Assembly: GCA_029204225.1 (NCBI GenBank)
Contig: MU831907.1
Location: 33,284-97,283 of the forward strand
DNA: 64,000 bases
Direction: 5' to 3'
Source: Diphasiastrum complanatum
Lineage: Eukaryota; Streptophyta; Lycopodiopsida; Lycopodiales; Lycopodiaceae
Shown: positions 1 to 12,540 of the stretch, piece by piece
How the letters are laid out: each line of letters starts with the position of its first letter
Numbering within the stretch: the first letter of the stretch is position 1
The notes under the pieces: model-generated
Told to the model about the DNA's origin: nothing
Databases searched by the model: none
The model's input: the letters and a program-made list of their open reading frames with translations, nothing else
Program-made: the position numbers and the translations under genes

Positions 1-1290
1 AAAGCCATGACTATTTCAGCTCATGTTTACATATTGCAAAGATCAACCTTACGTCATTAGAACCAACATAAGCGATAGTACAATTGGAGTAGTTCTATTA
101 TATAATGACATGGCACTAGTGTTTAAAAGCAAGAAATTCATGGGTCCTTAGTTGCGTTATACGACGAAGGAAAAGACATTATTTGCAGTTATCCATGCAC
201 TTAAAACGTAGAGACATTATACGTAAGACGAATAAAAAGACATTATTTGCAGTTATCCATGCACTTAAAATGTAGAGACATTACTTGTATGGTAATAAAT
301 TTATAGTGTATACAGATCACTAGCCTCTTAAGTACTTTCGTAATCAGCATGATCTTTAGGGTAGGAAAGCCTGATGGGTTGAGTTGATGCAAGAATTCAA
401 TTATGAAATTCGTTATATAAGATACAGCTCCAATTAAGTTGCGGATGCTTTTAATCGGATCAGTGAACTGAATGAACTGTCTTTCACCCAGATTTCTACG
501 AATCTACATCTTTCATTTAGAGGACGTTATGTTTTGGTTGTATCTAGAACAGGGATTTGAGCTAACAAAGAAATATAAGAAGATTGTGGAACAATTTACA
601 ATTCGAGATGGATTGCTATTTCTTGATAGGAAAGTTTGTGTACCAGAAGACGATGAGCTCAAACGTAAGATTTTGTTTGAATGTCATGACATACCCTGCG
701 CGGGACATTCCAGTATAGATAGGACTCTTGACTTGGCCAAAGAGTTTTATTGGCCAAAACTCAAGCCACATGTCGAGTCATACATTATTAAATGCAAGCC
801 CTATCAACTAGCTAAGGTTGAGCATCTTAAAGTTGGTGGTTGGTTGCATCCATTGGTTATCCGCAATAAGAGATGTGAGAGTATATCGATGGACTTTGTA
901 ATTGGACTTCCAAAGAACCAATGACAATATAATTTTATTTGGGTTGTAGTGGACAAGTTAACTAAGTTAGCCCAAATCTTTGTTGGAAGATTATTTTGGT
1001 TGTATGGACTACCATGTGACATTGTTAGTGACAGAGATCATAAGTTCACAGGTCACTTTTCGTCAGCAATATTCTATAAACTAGAAACTTCCTTTAGTTT
1101 TAGTTCTAATGATCATCCTGAATCAGATGGCCAAACGGAAAGGACTAGTCAAACTATGGAAGATATGTTGAAGACATATTTCTCACAAGCAATCTCATTG
1201 GGAAGATTTCATTCCTCTGATTGAGTTTGCATACAATAGTAGAAAGCATTATGCTATAGGTTATAGTCTATTGATGTGATTCAAATGAGC
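1..1290 (+). pseudogene. Ty3/gypsy RNase H-integrase relic, cut by window edge
   Basis: Broken plus-strand remains of a Ty3/gypsy polyprotein. Bases 40-465 resemble RNase H (TTKEKTLFAVIHAL around 155-210, then a track like LYGNKFIVYTDH). Bases 472-924 carry the integrase zinc-binding region (ending SMDFVIGLPKNQ), and 949-1265 carry integrase core sequence (DGQTERTSQTMED, then EFAYNSRKH). In a live element these domains degrade the RNA template and join the cDNA to the genome. Here stops at 922 and 1222 and frame changes separate the pieces. The reverse transcriptase would lie to the left, outside the window. No LTR is visible after 1290. It is a dead copy; domain order and motif similarity make the family call firm, but I cannot assign a lineage. 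Confidence 0.85.
171..297 (+). repeat. Internal 64-bp tandem duplication in gypsy RNase H relic
   Basis: The segment beginning AAAAGACATTATTTGCAG at 171 recurs about 64 bases later at 235. It duplicates the stretch that encodes part of RNase H, and 64 is not a multiple of three, so the copy itself breaks the frame. It happened after the element lost function or was the lesion that killed it. Confidence 0.75.
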
Positions 1291-3089
1291 CAATCATATT
1301 GTAGCCCTTCATTTGACACTTACCAACTGAATGTGAAATGGGTGGGCCGTCAACTCACTTGCAAAGATTAAAAAAATGAGTGGCAAGTGAAAGGGCCAGG
1401 CGAAGGGACTTGTAGTAGTCAGAAACCACACTTAGATTCATTGTTCATTGGAATCACAAGGCCTTAATACTAATAAACTATGTTATGAATGTTTTTAGAA
1501 TATGCATCAAGTAAACTCTTGACGCTAGAGTCTTTAGAAGGGTAAAGGGATGCCTAAGACCTAAAGGCTAAGAGCCCAAGGCCACATGTCACTTGCAATC
1601 TTGTATTTTATAAGTACACGTGAAAAGAATGTTAGTTCTTTAAGTGTTTAAATGCTCCCAAATCTATTGGTAACCATATAGCTTGATGTTTAAGTACTCT
1701 TAAGTTACTTGAAATATAAAATCACTCAATCTCATAAAATGTTGGATATGGAAAAAGGTTACATCCTTCTAAAATATATTCATATCTATTTTTAACTCTT
1801 TCCATTATCATTAAATGCTTGATTTTTTAGCGCCTCTAGGCGTTTCAAAATTGAAGGTCAAACCATCCTGTCTAAATGAAGGATTTTTTCGCTATTAAAT
1901 GAGGTATACGTTTTGTGAATAGATGTAAAAGTTTGTATGAACATAGAGGCTACAACCATCCTATGTTTAGAGACAAATTTCAAGGCAAGGTAATAAATAA
2001 CTTTGCACTAATATTGGTGTATACTCCAAGTAGGCCCAAAGGGATTACAATCTTGGGTGAAAAAAAAAGAGTATCAAGATTCACAAGGTTTTAAACACGT
2101 ACTATTTTGAGAAGGCTATGCTAAGAAGGATGAGCACATTCATAATCTCTACTAGGGTGCATAGGGGTCCCACCCTCATCCAATGATGGAACATTACTCA
2201 AAGTTAGCATGATTGTATGTATACCTTGATGAAGTCTTCTCATCATCTAACAAGAGCCCACCTTAAACCCGCCCTCATCCAATGGTGCAAGGTTACTCAA
2301 AGTTAACATGACCATATCTACACCTGGATGGAGTCTTTTGACTATTGAATGAGAGCCCACCCTCATGGAATGGTGGAGCATGATTCAAAGTTAGCATGAT
2401 GATTGATACCTCCACCTTGATGTAGCCTTATGACCATGGGATAATGGTGGGGCCAGGGTCCTGACTCCTTTCCTTCTTGTACCCTTGGGCCTGAGTCATG
2501 GTGAGGAATCAGGATAATCCTGTCCTCCTACTAAGAAGGAGCACAACCTACATAGTACAAGGGTGCAAACTTGAAAGGTGCATCTGACATCAGTCTGGAG
2601 TCTTGGACTTGAGCATGTCTAGTGGGGATTTGAGCCTATGCTTCAAGGATGCATGTGCATCTGCAGGTTTTGCTTTTACCCAGCTTACACATGTCAATCA
2701 GGATTTGAGCTTGATAGGGATTTGAGCCTGCTCTCATGGATCGTGGATGCATCATGCACCTGCAGATTTTGCTTCCATACTACATAGATGCATCTGCCTT
2801 CATTGCTGCATCAGAACTGCAGAGGATTTAACTTTTGCTTTTACAACTGAGGATAGCCTTTCAAATAGAAAGGTTTCTTTCAAGATTGGCTTTTAGTCAA
2901 CACTTTGTTTAGCTTTTGCCTTTCAAAACGGGCCTGCGTTGAGATTTGACCATGACCTTTGCCTTTCAAAATGACATGTATAAATATGAAAGGACTTCAG
3001 ATGAAATTAGATCTAAGTCCATTTTTAATGCTTGCTTGATTATTTTCAAAAGCGACTTTCAATTTGACGGGTACCTCAAAATTCTGCCC
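1291..3089. other. Intergenic, no gene recognised; imperfect repeats near 2165-2440
   Basis: No open frame of interest was seen. Between about 2165 and 2440 there are roughly three imperfect copies of an 85-100 base unit. Each has a phrase like CCCACCCTCATCCAATG, then CAAAGTTAGCATGA, then ACCTTGATG. Between 2860 and 2985 the phrase GCCTTTCAAA recurs, followed by a TATAAATA at about 2987 that could be chance. The unit is probably old repeat DNA. Confidence 0.5.
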
Positions 3090-3350
3090 TTACTTCACCC
3101 TTCCAAATGCTCCTGAGTCCTGACAGAGCAGCAATACCCGGCCAAATTTCAACGCGGCCTGGTGGGCTCCCTCTCCTGGGGGTTGGAACTTGGATGATGG
3201 ATCGCGGAGGTTGGAATCCTGGCATACAGTCTCCACTCTTGGAAATTGGAATATGAATTTATGGGCACAAAACAATAACAAAAAAGAGACGGATAATGAT
3301 AACAGCAATAATACAGATGCATCATCCATATCCAGATTCACAAAACCAGT

Positions 3351-3369
3351 GAGAGAGAGAGAGAGAGAG
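3351..3369 (+). repeat. Short (GA)n microsatellite
   Basis: Nineteen bases of GA repeat. The surrounding 3090-3660 interval has open frames on both strands, but none resembles a protein I recognise and their composition follows the local GC and repeat content. Confidence 0.9.
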
Positions 3370-3860
3370 TGGGGGACTGAATAATTAATTGGGTTGGCGT
3401 CGGATGAGCGTGAAGTGATGTATATTCCAATCGGCGATGCGTGTCTATCTTTACCTGTGTTCCTGTGTTGTTGCTTTGACGTTTGGATGAAGGCCTGTGA
3501 GCGGTGGGTGACTGGTGTGCCCCCCTGGCCCAGAGGGAGGGTGGTTGGAGTTGGGGGGCCCCTGCCCTCAACTTTGGACTCTGGGCCTGCCCACTGCTCT
3601 TCAACGTGCCATCATTATTTCAACGACAAAAATCTCTTCCCTTTAACTAATATCTATTGTCTACTATGAATGTTTTGTTGAGGTTTTGTCTTGTTTTTCT
3701 AGATGCCCCACACACTATCGATTAAAACGCGTATGTAAGCTTCAAGGGTCCAAATTTTGTGGGAGGAAGGCCCGGGTTCGACGGCGTTGCACTTTGGGGA
3801 GGCCCTTGCCCCAAGGCATTAGCCGAGTGCCGGGCCAAAGCAGCATGAAAGGCCCGATTT

Positions 3861-6800
3861 GATTTTCAACCCTAAAGTTGTTTTTAATTTAGAATTCAAT
3901 AAAGATTCCTCTCAGAATCTCCCAAATTTTGAGAGCAGATGCAAATTCCAATCAAAATTGCTTTCTATTAGCCGGCACACACACAGATCATGTTTTGGGA
4001 GGTGCTAGCGAAATACAACAAAAAAAATGTGAAGTTGGAATTACTCGGGTTGACCATCCCTCGAGGACACATGGAGCTCTCAACTTAATATATTAAGTAA
4101 TACTCTATAAACAAAGCCTTGCATAGTTACTTGTTAAATATGAGATTGACGTTCAGGTGACCAAAAATCTAATTCCCTATTGTAGCTACATCACATAGCA
4201 ACAACTCGGGAGCACGCTACAAGAAAGCACCCTCCCTGTATGCCTCGTCACAACTTGCAACTTGTTTCCTTATTGAAAATACCTATTTCGTAAAATATTC
4301 TATATGCATATGTACAATGCTAGACCAAACTTAATTCGGCCGAGAAAATCCATTGTAGATTGGCCCATCTTGTAGGAAGGTAATTTATAAGCATAATAAA
4401 AAGGTAAATTTTCCTAACATTAATCAACTTACTAGAAAAATGATAATGTTTTCCATATAACCAAAACGCTTAAGACACCATGATGATCAAATAAGGCAAG
4501 TTGGCTCTACAAACCGTGCCTAGTATTGAGAATCAATGCAAGAGCAATCATATCTCTCTAACGATCTCATGGTTGTGCAAAAATTTAATACTTTTGACTT
4601 TGGGTGGGTCTCTCAGCTATTTGAAACCTCAATCTTTCTAACAAATTTCGCACTCTCTTGAAACTCCACCACTACAAAACAACAAAACATCCACTTTGTT
4701 GACGAGTATATAAGCAAACAGAGAGACTTTAACTTTTGAACCCCACTAATTGTCAAAGTTCACCAAAACAACAAATTTTTAAATGCATGTCATCTAACCA
4801 TAGATCCTCTCACGTATTTTGGGTTACTCCCCTTCATTTCGCCCTTCAACAACTCGTTAAGAAAGAGACAAAAAGTTACCCAAGAACATATGTTGTTCTA
4901 CTAATGGTCTACCTACAATAGCAAATAGTGCACTCAAGAAAGGGCATAGATCAACCTCACTTAGATTCCATCGTTCTTCCATTGAATGGAATCACTCAAA
5001 TCATCTTGATTTAGACGTTTTCAAATATCAATTATCAAAAAGATGAATCGTCAAACAATAATGAGTATCAAAAGGGGAGAAGTGAGACATGTCATAGCTT
5101 CAGCCTTCTCATCTCTTCCTAGTTCGTTGTAGTTAGCTCTCTATCAAGCTTTCAAGCTTGAACTCTCTTGAGCATTCTAGCTCAGTCTTTTAGAGATTTA
5201 TTTTAGAGTTACTATTGCACTACTGCTTATCAGCAGAGCTGCTTATTATCAGACTTTTTCTCAGTTACTCTGAGACAACTTTAGAGTGCGCGGTTTCTAT
5301 CCACTATTGCCTTGAACTCATTAGCATCTGATTTTGTTTTTCTGAATCAATACTATTTCTTATTGCGTTCAATATATGTCAGAATGCATGCATCTCTTTA
5401 TTGCTTTTGTAACTGATAGAAATTGTTTGAAGATTTAATACTTTATGTTTGGCTACGTAATCACTTAGTATCTAGCAAAAGTTAGTTGCTAAAGATTGAA
5501 TGTGATTTCCATCACTACTGATTTGTTCAATTTTTGATAGGCGTAGTCATGCATTGGAAGTAGGAAGAATCCGCATTCCATTATCTACCTATTTTCGACA
5601 CTCTCTTGAGTTCACTACCATGGAAGATGCGAAAAATGACTAAAGACTAGCCTCAAGAAATTGATTTTCCAATTTCGAGTTGACTTTGTTCTAGATTGCG
5701 AGTAAGTTTATAGGTTCGAGTTTGTAGCAAATCCTTTTTATTTTTGGAAGTTGAATCTGTGGTAGGTTTTGATTGTTCAAGAAATTATTTAAATATCCAA
5801 GTCACAATCATAGGTAACTAGAAATGTGTTGATACATTGTCTTGACATAAGAACGCAGGCAAGCTTGAAGGATGTAAATTGTCCATTAAAATCTTAACAT
5901 AAAGTAATGTCTATATGTCAATGTTGCATACATTGTATGGGAAACCACTACAATTAATCTCTTTCCTAACAACAATATGTTAGTTGAAGAAGATAATAAA
6001 GTCTTTTTAAATGATGCAGCCAAGCAACTTAATTATGACATAATTTAGAAAGGACTTCCTAGCAAACATCTATGGAGGACATCAATATGTCAAATAACCA
6101 CTAAATACCAAGTAAAGTGATTCACTTGTCTAGCAACATGACACATCCTAAAATCACTTAACTTCATGACATGGTTGCAGGGAGAAACAAAGCAGCCCCA
6201 ATTGATAGGTAAGACAAAGAGATTAAACTAAAGTCTTTTGTATGTATAGGCTTTTGTTTATGAGTTGATTTGAAGCTAGAGAATACCAAGACACATAACC
6301 CTAGAACCAAGGCCTCTACCTTCAACAAAGTCAGGCTCAAAATAGACCATAGGGAAGCCATGTAGCATTCTTACATAAGGTCATCCTAGTAGCATCAATT
6401 GACAGCCATTCATCACGTAATTAGCACCAAAAAACAATATTACTACTATAATTATCAATAGACCACCAATCTACTCTTTGAAATCATTATGAGCTACTAT
6501 GCTCCATAGATGGTGAAAGGCTTCTCATGGTATATCAACATCAAAAAACTAAATAATGTACGTAGTTGAAATCAAAGATAGCTTAAAACAACATCCAAAG
6601 TTCAATAATAAAAGTTTTTGCCATCATACTAGAAAAGCACCCTAGAAAGTCTTAACTTATCAAATTGTATGTGCCATAAATATGGTGCTCCATTGGGTCT
6701 ATTAGTAGATCAAAAGTTATAAGCATCTACACCATGACATTATCGATATTTTGCTAGTCTAAACATATTGAGTAAAAGGACTACATGAATTATGAAAGTC

Positions 6801-6900
6801 CAAATCTTTAGAAACCTAGATATTTTGACATTGGAGTAACATAAAAATATACCAAGAACATCCAACATAGGCTTTCCAAGTGGTATCTTTTCAATCACAA
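3861..6900. other. Intergenic, nothing recognised
   Basis: AT-rich sequence with many stops in all frames. It is probably decayed repeat DNA. I could not tie any stretch to a protein family, LTR or RNA gene. Confidence 0.4.
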
Positions 6901-6950
6901 TGTTCATGAGAGATCAGAGAAAAGCATTCAAGATCATTATATATGACATG

Positions 6951-6954
<4 letters not shown>

Positions 6955-7009
<55 letters not shown>
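6955..7009 (+). repeat. (GT)n microsatellite, about 55 bp
   Basis: Uninterrupted GT dinucleotides, ending in GCGCGC. The open frames reading through it (runs of Cys-Val) are artefacts of the repeat. Confidence 0.97.
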
Positions 7010-7014
<5 letters not shown>

Positions 7015-7622
7015 TACAAAAACAAAGCATTACTCACAAGACATTACACGAAAAACACGAAAAAACAGCTTTTTATAAAATATGACATACAAATGATACA
7101 ACAAGTAACTTTGTCATATTGGTACGGCAAAAAAATAAATTTTTTTAACCAAATAGCAGCAAACCAATATGGAGAATATCGCAGAAGAGGGAACACTAAC
7201 CTGAATCCATCCACAAAAAAAACCGAGTTAGCACCAAGTATTTTCAGTGGGACCTTCAGGTATCTCTGCATCCCCTCAATTGTTATCCATGTCACTGGGT
7301 AATTCAACCATAACTGCTATACTATGTCCAATTTTAAAAAAGATCATGACCTCTAAGTTTTATAGAGTCATTGATTATATGAAGTGTTTATATCACATTG
7401 ACATCCATCCACTTTTTTTCAACGACTGTATGGTCATATTGTAGGCAATGTTTACATGCCCACACCAAACAAGGACCTTATTTTCACTCATAAAAGCACA
7501 GTGGTTTTTATAGGTCCTATCCCCTGACCATCAATACACACACCCATCCTTTACAGTACATGTGCACATAATTGTAGCAACTATGTCCAAAAAAAAGCCA
7601 GTCTATGCCAGTAACCACTTAC

Positions 7623-7743
7623 CATTAGTAATATGCTGACACCCAAGGGAGTTGGCTCAATTGGTTAACGCTTGACATCCAAAGTTTCTTTGGTCTCAAG
7701 TTCGAGCCTTCCATTGGAAACCAAGAAGCATTAGTAATATGCT
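7623..7743 (+). mobile_element. Short tRNA-derived SINE/retroposed tRNA-like element with 15-bp TSD
   Basis: The element body is 7638-7728 (91 bp), flanked by perfect 15-base direct repeats CATTAGTAATATGCT at 7623-7637 and 7729-7743. Inside are RNA polymerase III promoter-like boxes: an A box TGGCTCAATTGG at 7653-7664 and a B box region AAGTTCGAGCC at 7698-7708, with the spacing of a tRNA gene. Long perfect target-site duplications are the hallmark of LINE-driven retroposition. The body is barely longer than a tRNA, with no obvious tRNA-unrelated body and no long A tail. It is therefore either a minimal SINE or a retroposed tRNA-like pseudogene. It is not a functional tRNA: I could not fold a good acceptor stem. 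Confidence 0.75.
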
Positions 7744-7979
7744 TAAGTATTATCGTTGGTAAACATTTTGAATTCATCCAACCATAACAAGTATTCTAGG
7801 AAGAAGATTTCACACAGGTACTGGTTTTTGAGCAGTGAGAGCTTAACAGAATTAACCTTCACCCTTCAATCTCAAGGTTCTGTGAGTGAAACCGAAGCTG
7901 TCTGCAACTTGGCGAAGGTTACAGCTCAAATTTAACCATTAGAGTCACTGGAAGGACCCACCAGCAACTAGAAGTAAAG

Positions 7980-9175
7980 CTGACATTTTTTGAAGTACAA
8001 TAAGAAGACAAATAAAAAAAACAGTTAAGTAAAACAACCAAGAGAGAGCTGTAAGAGAACATAAAAAGGGCTAAAAACCCAAAAGAGTCAAAAGGCAGTA
8101 AAGCACCAACTTACAAAAAAAATTAGACAACCACCAAGAAGAGAAGAACAAGAAAAATAGCTAGAAAACGTAAAGAACACCACCACAAAACGATCAAACA
8201 ACCGAGGCTGAAAAAACCAAACAAAGCAGACCCATAACCCAAAACATCACGTAAAAATCCACCAAAACAACACCAAGCTAAAATAGACTAAAGAAAAGAC
8301 TAAAAAAAACCGCCCAGTACCTACAAGATGCCAAAAACAAGAGTCAGGACCACCAACTACCAGTCATACTACAGAGGTAGTGCAAAAGCAATAAAAGCAA
8401 AACTCAAACCAAAACAAACTACGAAAAACAACCACAAAAAACTAAAGCACAGTACAACTAGACAAAAGAAAAGAATTAAAAAAGCCAAACCAGAACAAAT
8501 ATGAACCCAAAAAAACTAAAGCACCCTAAGCAAAAACTAAAGAACATCAAAAGCTAAAACACCCGAACAAAAAAGAACATCACCAGAGAACACACCACAC
8601 AAAACACACGAGAGCAAACACAACAAACTACTTTGCAACCGCAGCAAAAACATCAACAAAGCCCAAAACATCTAAAAGACCAAAGGCAGGGAACTAAGCA
8701 AAACATGAAGGAAGCACCAGGAAAAACCAACAGAAGAAGGTACCTTAGATGCCATGATCAGTAACACCACCAACCTGAACAAAAAGCAACCTCTACACAT
8801 CCTACTAAATACTCACCGAACCAGAAACCGCCAGCAAAACGCGCCAAACACCAAGCCAACCAACCTCAATAGAAGCGCGCCACACCAGAAAACTCAAAAA
8901 CCAGCAGCGAAGAGCGCCAAGTCACCAACAACACTAAACTAGCCAAAACAAACTAGCATGCCAGAAAACCAGCGAGAGAAGCAACCCAAAGCATCAGAAA
9001 AGTACAGGAACCTACAAAAAAAAAAAAAAATCCCTACAAGAGAACTACACAATCACACAAAAACATCGAAGATGCAAAAAACACTAAGCCACAGTCATCT
9101 GAAAAAAGCCTAACACGGTAGCCTAACTAGAAACCAATGCACAACCCAGTAGAACAAAGTGCCATTGGAAGCCAC
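7980..9175. other. A+C-rich, T- and G-poor strand-asymmetric block
   Basis: For about 1.2 kb the plus strand is mostly A and C. In 8401-8460 I count 5 T and 3 G in 60 bases. The minus strand is correspondingly T- and G-rich. No convincing protein was found on either strand; the small plus-strand frame at 8754-8942 is Asn/Lys/Pro/Thr low complexity. T/G-rich tails occur in the 3' parts of some plant LINEs, so a minus-strand LINE 3' region is one possibility. This is inference only. Confidence 0.6.
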
Positions 9176-9180
9176 TGATA

Positions 9181-10146
9181 AACTTAAATATAGGAGTTGA
9201 AATAAGTCATTCCAATTATCAGAATATGCAAATTAAGTAAATACTTGACACTGAGCGCCCAATAACGTAGTGCATAATGTAACTAGTTATGCCTCAGGCA
9301 ATTAATAACAAATAATATTCGGAGTCAAAATAAGTCAATTCATTTACTAGGAGTCAAAATAAGTCATTCCATTTATCCGAATATGTAGTTTAAATAAATA
9401 CTTGACGTTGAGCGACCAATAACCAAGTACCAATGTAACTTGTTATGCCTCAGGCCCTTAATAACAAATAAAAATAAGTCATTTACTAGGAGTCAAAACA
9501 AGTCATTCCAGTTATCTGAATATTCATATTAAGTACATAATTGCCACTGAGCGAACAATAACTTGATACATAATGTAACTGGTCATGCCACAGGCCCATA
9601 AAAACATGAGTCTACCAAAAAAACCTTCAATTTTCTTCGACAATTTTCCTCTTCCAGTCAATCACGGTTCTGTCTTCTTCTTTTTTTGCACAGGTTAGTT
9701 GTCCATCAATGACTTATGCCTCAGGCAATTAATAACAAATAATATTCGGAGTCAGAATAAGTCAATTCATTTACTAGGAGTCAAAATAAGTCATTCCATT
9801 TATCCGAATATGCAGTTTAAATAAATACTTGACGCTGAGCAACCAATAATCAAGTACCCAATGTAACTTGTTATGCCTTAGGCCCTTAATAACAAATAAA
9901 AATAAGTCATTCCATTTACTAGGAGTCAAAACAAGTCATTCCAGTTATCCGAATATGCATATTAAGTACATACTTGCCACTGAGCGAACAATAACTTAAT
10001 ACATAATGTAACTGGTCATACCACAGGCCCATAAAAACATGAGTCTACTAAAAAAACCTTCAATTTTGTTCAACATTTTTCATCTTCTAGTCAATCACGG
10101 TTCTGTCTTGTTCTTCTTTTGCATAGGTTAGCTGTCCATCAATGAC
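9181..10146 (+). repeat. Two-level tandem repeat (about 140-bp units inside a 427-bp duplication)
   Basis: Diverged units of about 140 bp carry the phrases GGAGTCAAAATAAGTCATTC, ACTTGACGCTGAGC, AATGTAACTTGTTATGCC and CTTAATAACAAATAA, with copies starting near 9193, 9350 and 9489. A larger block, 9287-9713, is repeated directly as 9714-10146 (offset about 427 bp), including a T-rich segment ending GTCCATCAATGAC. The two large copies are much more alike than the small units, so the small repeats are older. Confidence 0.85.
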
Positions 10147-10243
10147 AAACGAAAAATTAGCATTTCATGCTTCATGAACCAGGGTCAGTTATTTTCCATA
10201 GCATTCAGATGACGAGCACAACAATCTATATGAAAGTGTATGT

Positions 10244-10246
<3 letters not shown>

Positions 10247-10275
<29 letters not shown>
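10247..10275 (+). repeat. (TG)n microsatellite
   Basis: About 29 bases of TG repeat directly after the 427-bp tandem duplication. Confidence 0.95.
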
Positions 10276-10649
10276 TGGAAATTAGGGCACTAATAGTTAG
10301 TAAAAATTAGAGTCTATCAAACCAATCTTGAAGAGCGGTGTTGATCATGGATAAAAGATATGCAAGTAAGTGGGCAACTGCATGCAACATTACTTTGTTG
10401 GGAGGAATATTGGATGTTAGTGATAAGGAAATCAAAGGAGACTTGGTGCAAATAGTGATTCCAATCCTTAAGGGCATAGAATCTTGTTAAGAGATACTTT
10501 TCATGGGTAGAGTAGTTTTTCTTTAAGAGTGTAGGTGGCATGACTAATAAGTGATAACCCCCTAGTTTTGGTTAGGTATGCCCCCTATTCTAACAACAAA
10601 AGCATTGATTTTAACAACAAACATTAGTGGGAATGCAATTGATGCAAAG

Positions 10650-11740
10650 TGTGAGATAGATCGATCATTAGGTGAGTAGCCAAATCTATTGGTATGGAAA
10701 CTTCATAATGATGTATAAGTCTAGGTCACTTTTGAATGGATTGAATCTTGCTAGGGTCAAGTTGAATGGTGCCATGAAAAATGAAAAATCCAAGAAATCT
10801 AGTTTCAATTAAAACAAAGGAGCACAATGAGATTTTGGCATAGCGGTGATGATGAGATAGAATTTGAAGGAAAATGGGCAAATGGTCTAAATAGGCAAGA
10901 AGGGGCATCAAAATAGACCATGACAAAGATGCCAAGAAGGGGTCACAAGATATTGTCCATAGTGTTTTGGAAAGTGGGAGGTCCATCAGTCAAACCAAAG
11001 GACATGACTATGAAGTCATGCAACTGTACTCTTTGGTTTGTCATTAGAGTGTGTTGAAGTTTGGTGGTGGCAAGAGCAAATATCCAATTCGGAAAAGAAA
11101 TTGCCTTTTTATAATTGATTAGAATGATTATTACATGTGGAATAGGGTAATGGTTTTGGAATATTAGTCTGTTTAAGTCTTGGTAGTCAATATAGAGATG
11201 TGTGGTCCCATATCTTTAATCAATAAGGAGAAAAAGAGCACCACAATAAATTTGATTGTAAGTAAAAAATACTTGTCCTAGGACTATGGCATGTTGAAAA
11301 TTGAACATGTAGAAAGGTGCTTGATAGGATGGTCTGAAGCTATGCATAACGTCAATATAGTGGTTGACATCTTATAATGGTAGTAGCATAGGAATATCTA
11401 CAAAACATGTGGATTTTGTTTCAAAAAAATAGTTTAATCATGGTATAAGTTCTTCTACAAAGTTACTAGTTGGTGTGGCTATCTCGATGCATATAATAGA
11501 TGGCACAATACATTTTAGGAACCCTTTGTGCAAGATGTTTGCCATATATGAGTTGGTAATCCTACTGCAACTAGATGCCATGGAAGGTGTGTCGTTGGCC
11601 ATGAGTAAAGTACTTGGTTGTTGTGCTAGGCTAAAAGTAACCTTGCCCAAATAAATCAAAATTAGCTCCAAGGAACACGTCATATCACACAATTGAAATA
11701 ATGTAAAAATTAGCCTATCCAATAAAAACTTCAATGTGGA
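10650..11740 (-). pseudogene. Ty3/gypsy protease-reverse transcriptase relic
   Basis: Read on the minus strand, about 11740-11440 resembles the gypsy aspartic-protease region. About 11210-10650 resembles reverse transcriptase: IDYQDLNRLIFQNHYPIP, then a PFGLT-like patch with a DGPPTFQNTMDNIL track, a degenerate VYFDAPS where an active YxDD-type box belongs, and YAKISLCSFVLIETRFLGF followed by LDPSKIQSIQK. The pieces sit in several frames and contain stops. The catalytic Asp-Asp pair reads as Asp-Ala. Dead gypsy copy; LTRs not identified. Confidence 0.8.
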
Positions 11741-12130
11741 TACCTTGAAGAATCCTAGTGATTTAAAATCAATGGGGTTTGGCTATCTTACATTGTTTGG
11801 CAGAAGTGTATGTGAATGATGAGGGAGAATCATGGCAAATGCAAATATGAAAAATACTCAAAATTCTTTAGAAGGTTGATAATCCCACTAACCCAATCTA
11901 AGGTGGAAATCATTAGGCACCACAAAATGAATCCCGAAGTCAATTCTGACGGTTAGGTTTATCTTGAAACCAATAAGATGAATTTTGTGAGTTTAATGAG
12001 TAGTTAACAGTTGCTCTAATTGAGATATCATTCTCCCCCCAAGTATCTATGATCTTCCACATTCCATAATGCTTTCCATATTGTGGGCCATAGTGCCACT
12101 ATCTATTGTTGTTCATTCTGATTTCTCATA

Positions 12131-12142
12131 TGGTACTAGAGC
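12131..12142 (+). other. Degenerate LTR-retrotransposon primer-binding site
   Basis: TGGTACTAGAGC differs by a small rearrangement from TGGTATCAGAGC, the initiator-Met-tRNA primer site used by many plant copia elements. It lies about 75 bases before the gag start at 12216 in the same orientation, where a primer site should be, so sequence just to its left is probably the end of a 5' LTR. Confidence 0.6.
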
Positions 12143-12215
12143 TCATTGTTGATTATCAACAACGATTTTCAATAGCGCTTCATAGTTAGTACATAATCTA
12201 TTTTTTCAATCCACA

Positions 12216-12500
12216 ATGGAAGGATCATCATATTTAGATGTCAGAATCACTAAATGATTCAATGGGGAGGATTTCCAGATATGAAAATTCAAGATGAAAA
12301 TCGTGCTCCTTGAAAAAGATTCAACGGACATTGTAGATGGCATCTATACCACTCCATTAGACCCTAATTTCAGTTCCAAATGGAAAGTGAAGTATGGAAC
12401 AACTCTTGCTTTGATCATCCCAAATTTCAACCATGCACAAATTTCGCATAACTGTATAGCTATCGTATCTCAAAAGAATCTTGGGTCACTCTCATAAGTC
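12216..12500 (+). pseudogene. Ty1/copia gag N-terminal relic
   Basis: ATG at 12216 starts a frame (MEGSSYLDVRIT) that hits a stop after about 12 codons and then continues in another frame as NGEDFQI, KFKMKIVLLEKDSTDIVDG and WKVKYGTTLALIIPNF, stopping at 12495. This matches the conserved start of copia gag, where a short N-terminus is followed by a W/K-F-K-M patch and an ALIIPN-like patch. Only about the first 90 residues remain. With the primer site at 12131 it marks the 5' end of a largely deleted copia element. Confidence 0.75.
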
Positions 12501-12540
12501 CATCTAAGATCCAAGATGCAATTGTTTCAAGATTTAATCC

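Noticed and set aside
3735-3850. Possible SINE B box (CCCGGGTTCGACGGC) with a GC-rich tail
   Set aside because: No A box at the right distance and no target duplication found; too weak next to the clear example at 7623-7743.
6900-7085. Cys-Val-rich open frames over the GT repeat
   Set aside because: Products of a dinucleotide repeat with no other protein signal.
7638-7728. Functional tRNA gene
   Set aside because: A and B boxes exist, but no acceptable acceptor stem or anticodon arm, and it is bracketed by target duplications.
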